This document shows positions 5,381 to 10,917 of a stretch of 10,917 nucleotides of DNA, piece after piece (positions within the stretch are counted from its first letter, which is position 1; every line of letters starts with the position of its first letter). The translations under genes were made by a program, and so were the position numbers. Source of the DNA: Thermoplasmata archaeon (GTDB lineage Archaea > Thermoplasmatota > Thermoplasmata > UBA10834); the NCBI GenBank assembly GCA_013331315.1, contig DUGQ01000133.1, positions 6,496 through 17,412 of the forward strand. Reading direction: 5' to 3'. Under the pieces are notes generated by a model. It ran no database searches. It was given only the letters and a program-made list of their open reading frames with translations, and was not told the origin of the DNA.

Positions 5381-6838
5381 ATGCCGCTTGTTCTATACAA
5401 CACGCTCACACGCAGAAAGGAGCCTTTCCAGCCCGTGCGGGAGGGGAAGGTGGGGATGTACGTGTGCGGCGTCACGGTGTACGACAAGAGTCACCTCGGT
5501 CATGCCAAGTCCGCCATCAACTTCGACCTCATAGTCCGCTATCTTCGATACAGAGGTTACGAAGTCAATCATGTGACTAACTTCACGGACGTTGACGACA
5601 AGATAATCCAGAGGGCGAAGGAGCTGTCGATCGACCCTTTGGCTCTGTCGAAGAGCATGATAGACGATTATTTCAGGTCGATGGACACGCTCAAGGTGGG
5701 AAGGGCGACCAAATACCCGAAGGCCACGGAGACCATCGACGACATAGTCGGGATGGTCAAGGGGCTCGTTGACAAGGGGATGGCGTATGAGTCGAACGGC
5801 TCCGTCTACTTCAGCGTGAGGAAGGCGGAGGACTACGGAAAGCTGTCTGGTCAGACCCTCGACCAGATGGTGGCCGGGGCGAGGGTCGACCCGAGCGAGG
5901 ACAAGCGCGACCCCATGGACTTCGCGGTCTGGAAGGCCGCCAAACCGGGCGAGGTGGCCTGGGGCAGCCCCTGGGGTAAGGGCAGGCCGGGATGGCACAT
6001 CGAATGCTCGGCCATGTGCCTCAAGCACATAGGCGAGACCGTGGACATACACGGCGGCGGTACGGACCTGATATTCCCGCATCACGAGAACGAGATACTG
6101 CAGTCGGAAGCCCTGACCGGGAAGCAGTTCGCGAGATATTGGATGCACAACGGCATGCTGACAATCGACGAGGAGAAGATGTCCAAGTCTTTGAAGAACT
6201 TCTTCCTCATAGACGAGGTGCTGGCCATGTACTCCCCCCAGGTCATACGGTTCTTCGTGCTAAACGCCAACTACCGCCACCCGTTGGAGTACAATTCAAG
6301 CTCACTTGAGGATTCGAAAAGGGCACTTGAGACGCTCCAGAACTCGTACGACGAGACGAAGGCGTATCTGGGCCGTGCCCGGGGAGAGGACGACGCTGAG
6401 CAGATGTGCTCGGACGCCCGCAGCAGGTTCATGGAGAAGATGGACGACGACTTCAACTCCCGTGACGCAGTGGCTGTCATGTACGACCTCTCCCGCGAGG
6501 TGAACAGGCTGAGGGCCGAGGGACGGCTCAGCAGGAAGGGCGCGGAGAACGTCATCGGGCTATTCGATGAGTTCAACGGTCTCTTCGACGTGTTGGTGTC
6601 GGAGGGACAGCGCAACATAGTGAGCGAAGGGGTCGCCGACCTGGACGGAGAAGGGTTAGAGTCCCTGCTCGCGAAGGAGGAACTTCCAGACGCGGATGTG
6701 GACATGCTCGTCAGAGCTCGCCAGGATGCGCGCAAGAGGAAGGACTTCGCTGCCGCTGACAGGATCAGGGACGCTCTCGCAGCTAGAGGCATAGATATCC
6801 AGGACACCAGAGACGGTGCCGTATGGAAGCGAAAGTGA
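5381..6838 (+). CDS. cysS: Cysteinyl-tRNA synthetase
   Basis: Class I synthetase that charges tRNA-Cys with cysteine. It has 485 residues, a normal length. The active-site motifs are intact: HLGH at 38-41, zinc ligands Cys29, Cys209, His234 and Glu238, GRPGWHIECSAM at 201-212, GGGTDLIFPHHENE at 225-238 and KMSKS at 266-270. A DALR-type helical domain follows from about 330, and the C-terminal ARQDARKRKDFAAADRIRDA segment (near 448-467) is the family's usual helix. Presence of CysS means cysteine can be attached directly; whether the organism also has the SepRS/SepCysS route cannot be judged here. It lies 32 bases after cysE, preceded by GAGG at 5366-5369, and overlaps the next gene by 16 bases, so it is probably part of one transcript. 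Confidence 0.95.
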   Translation: MPLVLYNTLTRRKEPFQPVREGKVGMYVCGVTVYDKSHLGHAKSAINFDLIVRYLRYRGYEVNHVTNFTDVDDKIIQRAKELSIDPLALSKSMIDDYFRSMDTLKVGRATKYPKATETIDDIVGMVKGLVDKGMAYESNGSVYFSVRKAEDYGKLSGQTLDQMVAGARVDPSEDKRDPMDFAVWKAAKPGEVAWGSPWGKGRPGWHIECSAMCLKHIGETVDIHGGGTDLIFPHHENEILQSEALTGKQFARYWMHNGMLTIDEEKMSKSLKNFFLIDEVLAMYSPQVIRFFVLNANYRHPLEYNSSSLEDSKRALETLQNSYDETKAYLGRARGEDDAEQMCSDARSRFMEKMDDDFNSRDAVAVMYDLSREVNRLRAEGRLSRKGAENVIGLFDEFNGLFDVLVSEGQRNIVSEGVADLDGEGLESLLAKEELPDADVDMLVRARQDARKRKDFAAADRIRDALAARGIDIQDTRDGAVWKRK

Positions 6839-7863
6839 GTCCCGAAACCGTCATGAGGAAGGCGCAGCTGCTCGCCGGAGGCGCCGTCAAGCTGCCGAGA
6901 GACTTCAGACTGCCGTTCGCCCCGAGCAGGTCGACGGCAGGGCCGGGGGCAGGAAGGCAGGAGGTCGTGTTCTCCTTCGGAGGCGCAAGGGCGAAGAAGG
7001 AGATATCACGGGAGTCTGGGGAATTCGAGCTGGTGGAGGACAAGGACGGCCTCAGCCTGCTCAGACGAGGGGAGCCCTTCGTGAGGCGTGTGGAACTTGT
7101 TCAGACGCTGCTCCACGCACCGTTCCAGGCTTTCATCAACGTAGACAGCAGATGCGAGTATCGATGCGCGTTCTGCGGTTCCCACCGCTTGGACCCGCAC
7201 GCGACCAAGAATCTGGGGGATGACAAGATCGTGGAGATGGCCGTCGGCGCATCCGGGACCCCCGGGTTCACTGGCGTCGCGATCACCAGCGGTGTGGTGG
7301 GATCACCGGCGGAGACTGTCGACCGCCTGGTTGGACTTGTCACCAGGATTCGCGCGGAACTCCCAGGAACGCCGGTCGGAGTCGAACCCTACGTGACCAG
7401 GCCTGACCAGATAGATAGGCTTCGCGAGGCAGGCGTGACGGAGATCAAGATAAACATCGAATCCTTCGACCGGGACGTGTTCGAGAAGATCTGCACGGGA
7501 CGAGACTACGACGTCATACTGCACGGAATCAACCACGCCTGCGAGGTCTTTGGAAGGAACAAGGTCTGTTCGAACATCATATTCGGAATGGGGGAATCGG
7601 ACGAGACGGTCATACATGGCCTGAAGGTCCTCGGCAACATGGGGGCCGTCGGCACCCTCAGGGCCCTGAGGGTGAACGACCTGAACAGGGCGGACCTTGA
7701 AATAGCCTTGGGGAGGCTGGAGCCTGTCACCGCGGATAGGATGTTGAGGCTGGCCGAGCAGCAGAAGCGCATCCTGCAGGACTATGGGCTCACCACGCTC
7801 AGCTTCAAAACCATGTGCCACGCATGCCTGGCCTGCGACATCGTCCCGTTCTGGGATGTGTGA
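6823..7863 (+). CDS. Radical SAM protein, biotin synthase-like, with C-terminal CxxCxxC
   Basis: The 346-residue protein has the radical SAM signature CxxxCxxC at Cys111, Cys115 and Cys118, followed by barrel motifs AITSGVVGSP (153-162) and EIKINIESFD (207-216). It most resembles the archaeal biotin synthase-related group (COG2516-like); that assignment is from memory. The N-terminal 100 residues include a glycine-rich PSRSTAGPGAG (34-44). The C-terminus ends with MCHACLACDIVPFWDV, whose CxxCxxC (332, 335, 338) could hold an auxiliary iron-sulfur cluster. Sulfur-inserting members such as BioB and lipoyl synthases carry a second cluster, so sulfur chemistry is plausible but untested. Overlap with cysS (16 bases) implies co-translation. 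The ATG at 6823 is used; GTG at 6835, overlapping the cysS stop as GTGA, is an alternative. Confidence 0.85.
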   Translation: MEAKVSPETVMRKAQLLAGGAVKLPRDFRLPFAPSRSTAGPGAGRQEVVFSFGGARAKKEISRESGEFELVEDKDGLSLLRRGEPFVRRVELVQTLLHAPFQAFINVDSRCEYRCAFCGSHRLDPHATKNLGDDKIVEMAVGASGTPGFTGVAITSGVVGSPAETVDRLVGLVTRIRAELPGTPVGVEPYVTRPDQIDRLREAGVTEIKINIESFDRDVFEKICTGRDYDVILHGINHACEVFGRNKVCSNIIFGMGESDETVIHGLKVLGNMGAVGTLRALRVNDLNRADLEIALGRLEPVTADRMLRLAEQQKRILQDYGLTTLSFKTMCHACLACDIVPFWDV

Positions 7864-7869
7864 CCGATG

Positions 7870-9537
7870 TCAGCGGTGGGCGTACACGCAAGTGACGACA
7901 GGCGACACGCTCTCTACCCTGACGAAGCCGAACCTTTCGAGCTGAACGGAAGTGCCCAAAGCCGACGATATGCCCATCTCGGCGAAGCCGCGCCTGACCG
8001 TTCCATCGGTCATCAGCACCTCGGCCTCAAGGGAACCCTCGGGGGTCCAATGCACTATCGGGACACCCTCCTTCAGCACGGAAAGGTCGTTCCCGTCGTA
8101 CCTGAGACCCTCTCCGGTGTAGACAACGTTGCATAGGTCCTTCAGTCGAAGTCGGCCTCCTGGCTCAGGCAGGTCGGGTCTCGACAGGCGGACCGACCCG
8201 CCAGCGGGCACTCTCAGCTCCCTCTTGCCCCTCTCGGGGTGTGCGGGGTGCAGAGGCGCGTTCGCCACCAGCTCTCCGGAATCTAAGATGTTCAGCAGGA
8301 CAGGATCGTCCACGAAGAAGTACCTGTTCGACGAATCGTCGATGAGGTCTTTGTTGAACGAGAACAGGGTCTTCCAGGAGAACTCGATGTCCACTTCCTT
8401 GATGCCCGCCTCGACCCAGTAGCGACGAATGGCCTCAGGCCTCATCCCGCGACGCCTCAGGGCTGCCAGTGTCCCGAGCTGTGGGTCGTCCCAGCCCCTG
8501 TACATTCCTTCCCTGATCCCAGCAGACATCTTCGAGGTGGAAAGCTGAGCGTCCTCGATCGACACCCTGCCGTAGTGGATGTATCTGGGCATGCTCCATC
8601 CCAGGTATCTGAAGACATACTCCTGCCTGTACGTGTTGTTGAGATGGTCCTTTCCCCTGAGAACGTGGGTGAGATCCAGTTCGTGATCGTCCACCGCAAC
8701 CGCGAGGTTCATCAGGGGGTAGACGCGGTACTTCGTTCCAGTTCTCGGGTGAGGCGTGTCGTCTATCCTGAGCGCGACGAAGTCTCTGATAGCGGGGTTC
8801 GGGTGGGAGAGGTCGGTCTTGACGATCAGAGAGGCCTCCTCGGGGCCGGAGGTCCCATCGAACATCCTGTCCCACCTGGACAGCTGCTCATCCAGCGTCT
8901 GCTCGCGATGGGGGCAGGCTTTCCCGCCGTTCTTGAGTTCGCGCCAATGATCCGGTTCGCACTCACACACATACGCCTTTCCCATCTCCAGGAGTCTTCT
9001 CGACACGTCGTAATACACATCGAACCGGTCGCTCTGCACGATGGTCTTGTCTATCCTCACACCGAGCCACTCGAGATCGGCTGGAATCGTGTCGTACCCT
9101 GAGGGGTCTATCCTCGCCGGGTCGGTGTCCTCGAACCTGTTGAAGCAGACGCCACCGTATCGCTTCACATACTCGTCGTTGAGTATCGCCATCCTGCTGT
9201 GGCCGATGTGCAACGGCCCTGAGGGGTTGGGCGCCACCCGCATCCGGACCTCCCCTTTCACGTCGACGAGGTCAGGAAGGGACAGGTCCTTGGGTCTTGA
9301 CTCCCTCTGCATCAGCTCTGGAGCCAGCGTCTCGAGGAGCTTCCTCTGGTCCTCAGAGGTCATGGCGTTCACTTCAGCCACGATCGACTTCGCGACCGAG
9401 CTGATCTCCTTCGCGCGGGGTCTGAGGGAGGGGGTCTCGGCCATCACCTTCCCCAGGACCGCCCCCGTGCTGGCCTTGCCCTCGTAGGTGACCGCGTTCT
9501 GAAGCGCGTATTTCCTAACGATGTCCTCGAGGTCCAC
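7870..9537 (-). CDS. gltX: Glutamyl-tRNA synthetase, archaeal type
   Basis: Class I synthetase attaching glutamate to tRNA-Glu; archaeal forms often also charge tRNA-Gln, which an amidotransferase then corrects. It has 555 residues. An N-terminal helical extension of about 95 residues precedes the Rossmann fold, as usual in archaeal and eukaryotic enzymes. Motifs: RVAPNPSGPLHIGH at 100-113 (HIGH), RFEDTDP at 134-140, a Cys cluster (CEC at 191-193, CPH at 208-210) that probably binds zinc, VLRGKDHLNN at 292-301, and LSTSK at 332-336 in place of KMSKS, normal for this class. The C-terminal half is the beta-barrel anticodon-binding type. The start is GTG at 9537, with a TATA box placed to begin transcription at or beside that codon. 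It converges on the radical SAM gene with six bases between. Confidence 0.95.
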   Translation of the reverse strand: MDLEDIVRKYALQNAVTYEGKASTGAVLGKVMAETPSLRPRAKEISSVAKSIVAEVNAMTSEDQRKLLETLAPELMQRESRPKDLSLPDLVDVKGEVRMRVAPNPSGPLHIGHSRMAILNDEYVKRYGGVCFNRFEDTDPARIDPSGYDTIPADLEWLGVRIDKTIVQSDRFDVYYDVSRRLLEMGKAYVCECEPDHWRELKNGGKACPHREQTLDEQLSRWDRMFDGTSGPEEASLIVKTDLSHPNPAIRDFVALRIDDTPHPRTGTKYRVYPLMNLAVAVDDHELDLTHVLRGKDHLNNTYRQEYVFRYLGWSMPRYIHYGRVSIEDAQLSTSKMSAGIREGMYRGWDDPQLGTLAALRRRGMRPEAIRRYWVEAGIKEVDIEFSWKTLFSFNKDLIDDSSNRYFFVDDPVLLNILDSGELVANAPLHPAHPERGKRELRVPAGGSVRLSRPDLPEPGGRLRLKDLCNVVYTGEGLRYDGNDLSVLKEGVPIVHWTPEGSLEAEVLMTDGTVRRGFAEMGISSALGTSVQLERFGFVRVESVSPVVTCVYAHR

Positions 9538-9558
9538 GACCTCTCGATGGCTGGGTAT

Positions 9559-9568
9559 CTATAAAAAG
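9559..9568 (-). promoter_or_regulatory. TATA box of gltX
   Basis: On minus CTTTTTATAG is centred near 9564. The expected transcription start is 25-27 bases on, near 9538, which coincides with the GTG start codon at 9537. gltX therefore probably has a leaderless or nearly leaderless mRNA. Confidence 0.6.
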
Positions 9569-9641
9569 TGTATGAGGCACGCGCTCCAGAACGGCATAAC
9601 GATTATTCCGTCGCGGGGCAATCGGATGAACGGCGAGAACG

Positions 9642-9923
9642 ATGGCTGATTGCGCTAACATGGAACGGTGCAGTTTCTTCACGCGATACTGCAGCGATGA
9701 AGACAAGTCACTCGCGATCGCGGGGTTCCTGCGGAAGTACTGCAGAGGGGCCCAGCAAGGGGATTGCCTGCGGAAGGCCGTGAGCGCGGCCCTCGGAGGT
9801 CCTGAACAAGTTCCTGCGAACATGCTCCCAAACGGCCTACCGATGATAGGGACGAGCACGGAAGACTGGCCGGAGGCCGCCAAGGAGGTTCGAAGGAAGG
9901 CCGGCCGGGACACGAAAGGATAG
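9642..9923 (+). CDS. Small Cys-rich protein of unknown function
   Basis: The 93-residue soluble protein has five cysteines in its first half: Cys4, Cys10, Cys17, Cys34 and Cys42, in the pattern MADC...ERCSFF...YC...YCRG...DC. Short proteins with a similar CxFF...YCxG...C arrangement followed by a V/P-rich PxNMxPNG segment are familiar from anaerobic archaea and bacteria and have no settled function; a metal or iron-sulfur site is likely from the cysteines. The C-terminus is polar and basic. The ATG at 9642 follows GGCGAG; ATG at 9660 would drop six residues and Cys4. It lies divergent from gltX, with 104 bases between, and 35 bases before the UbiD-family gene, whose TATA box overlaps its stop. 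The plus-strand promoter is not clear; CATAACGATTATT near 9594 is a weak candidate. Confidence 0.75.
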   Translation: MADCANMERCSFFTRYCSDEDKSLAIAGFLRKYCRGAQQGDCLRKAVSAALGGPEQVPANMLPNGLPMIGTSTEDWPEAAKEVRRKAGRDTKG

Positions 9924-9929
9924 ATATAC
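9919..9929 (+). promoter_or_regulatory. TATA box of the UbiD-family gene
   Basis: GATAGATATAC overlaps the stop codon of the small Cys-rich protein. Transcription would start near 9951, leaving a leader of about eight bases before the GTG at 9959. The gene may therefore be transcribed separately from its upstream neighbour. Confidence 0.45.
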
Positions 9930-9949
9930 GCTCTCTGGCATCCAGAAGC

Positions 9950-9956
9950 GGTGATC
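9950..9956 (+). promoter_or_regulatory. Shine-Dalgarno site that fixes the UbiD-family start
   Basis: GGTGATC lies two bases before the GTG at 9959 and is complementary to the conserved 3' end of 16S rRNA. It supports the GTG start over other in-frame codons, although the spacing is short. Confidence 0.5.
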
Positions 9957-9958
9957 CC

Positions 9959-10917
9959 GTGTCCATAAGGGCGATTCTGGACGGTCTCGAGGGGACCGTG
10001 GAGATCAAAGGCCGCGTCTCCCGAGATCTGGAAGTGACGAAGCATCTTCTGAAGGCCGGGGACAAGCCGGTCTTCTTCGAGAACCTCGACGGCCATAAGG
10101 CCGTCGGTAATCTGTGGGCCGACAGGAGTAGAATCGCTGAAGCGCTCGGAACCTCTCCTGAAGAGCTCTCGCTCAGGATGTTGGAGGCGATGGACTCGCC
10201 ATCGTCTCCTCAAGAGGTTGACCGAGCACCCTTCGAGGAGAACGTGCTGAAGGATTTCGATCTCAAGGAATCGGCCATCCCGAGATTCTACCGCGGTGAC
10301 GGTGGGAGATACATCACCGCGGGGGTGGTGATAACCGAGTTCGAAGGCACCAGGAACATGTCCTTCCACAGAATGATGCTGATAGGAGAGAGGCGGCTGG
10401 CCATAAGGGTCGTCCCTCGGCATCTCCACGCCCTGCACAGAAGGGCGAAGGCCAAGGGGGAGGAGCTCAAAGTGGCCGTCGCCGTCGGCCTCTGTCCCTC
10501 CATACTCCTGTCCGCCGCGATGACCGTGGAGCTCGGAAAGGACGAGCTCGCCATCGCCAACACGCTCAGGCAACTGTGTCTGGGGGAGCCCGTGGCAGTG
10601 CGACGTATCGAGAACGGTCTCCTCGTCCCCGCATACGCGGAGTACATAATGGAGGGGAGACTCACCGAGGAGTTGACGGACGAGGGACCCTTCGTGGACA
10701 TAACCGGGACGCAGGACCCGGTGAGGAGACAGCCTGTCGTGGAGATCGACAGGGTATACCACCGTGACGACGCGATATTCCAGATAATCCTTCCAGGTGG
10801 AAACGAGCACTACCTCATGATGGGGCTGCCCAGGGAGCCGGTGATAAGAAAGGCCGTCAGCGTCGCCGTTCCTGAGGTCCACGGGGTCAGACTGACCGAG
10901 GGGGGTTGTTGCTGGTT
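9959..10917 (+). CDS. UbiD-family decarboxylase (partial, C-terminus beyond window); candidate anhydromevalonate phosphate decarboxylase
   Basis: About 319 residues are visible and the frame runs off the right edge; family members have roughly 420-490. UbiD enzymes decarboxylate unsaturated acids with prenylated FMN. Visible family features are RNMSFHRMM at 132-140 with the arginine expected at the cofactor site, RRLAIRVVPRHLH at 145-157, VPAYAEYIMEGRL at 223-235 with acidic residues of the active-site region, EGPFVDITGTQD at 242-253, QPVVEIDRVYHR at 258-269, ILPGGNEHYLMMG at 277-289 and LTEGGCCW at 312-319. In archaea this type is known as the decarboxylase of the modified mevalonate pathway, acting on trans-anhydromevalonate 5-phosphate; that substrate is inferred from family knowledge. 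The start is GTG with a strong Shine-Dalgarno match. The partner flavin prenyltransferase UbiX is not in the window. Confidence 0.88.
   Translation, partial: MSIRAILDGLEGTVEIKGRVSRDLEVTKHLLKAGDKPVFFENLDGHKAVGNLWADRSRIAEALGTSPEELSLRMLEAMDSPSSPQEVDRAPFEENVLKDFDLKESAIPRFYRGDGGRYITAGVVITEFEGTRNMSFHRMMLIGERRLAIRVVPRHLHALHRRAKAKGEELKVAVAVGLCPSILLSAAMTVELGKDELAIANTLRQLCLGEPVAVRRIENGLLVPAYAEYIMEGRLTEELTDEGPFVDITGTQDPVRRQPVVEIDRVYHRDDAIFQIILPGGNEHYLMMGLPREPVIRKAVSVAVPEVHGVRLTEGGCCW

Noticed and set aside
9625..9648. A seven-codon frame (MNGENDG) overlapping the start of the small Cys-rich gene
   Set aside because: Too short to judge, not repeated elsewhere in the window, and expected by chance.
9515..10882. 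A 455-codon open frame on minus across the UbiD-family and small Cys-rich genes
   Set aside because: It is antisense to two well supported genes, has no recognisable domain, and its composition is what a GC-rich coding strand gives in reverse.

Overview
The window looks archaeal, most likely a Thermoplasmata-like euryarchaeote of fairly high GC content. This rests on TATA-type promoters (CTTTATA, TTTTTATAG, GATATA) placed about 25 bases before probable start sites, several very short or absent leaders, an archaeal-type glutamyl-tRNA synthetase, a small Cys-rich HTH regulator of archaeal type and an archaeal UbiD-like decarboxylase. The phylum call is inference; no rRNA is present.

Layout. 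Positions 1-908 (minus) hold the N-terminal part of an isopropylmalate/homocitrate/citramalate synthase-family enzyme, cut by the window edge. A tRNA-Cys(GCA) lies at 1042-1112 and a small HTH regulator with a five-Cys C-terminal cluster at 1231-1602, both on plus. Two related secreted proteins of unknown function follow on minus (1660-2421 and 2700-3455), each with its own upstream region and a terminator-like hairpin downstream. Next is a compact plus-strand cluster at 3695-7863: cysK, cysE and cysS, then a biotin-synthase-like radical SAM protein. An archaeal gltX (7870-9537, minus) converges on it with six bases between. A small five-Cys protein (9642-9923) and the first ~319 codons of a UbiD-family decarboxylase (9959 to the edge) end the window.

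The clearest theme is cysteine. CysE acetylates serine, CysK converts O-acetylserine to cysteine, CysS charges tRNA-Cys, and a tRNA-Cys gene lies 2.6 kb upstream. The radical SAM gene overlaps the end of cysS and is probably co-transcribed; a sulfur-related role is possible but unproven.

The least explained part is the secreted pair. The proteins share two strongly conserved blocks, and the genes share more than coding sequence: an almost identical start region and a 19-base upstream motif about 91-92 bases before each start codon. The motif is present once before one gene and as two directly abutting copies before the other. This suggests a small co-regulated family of exported proteins.
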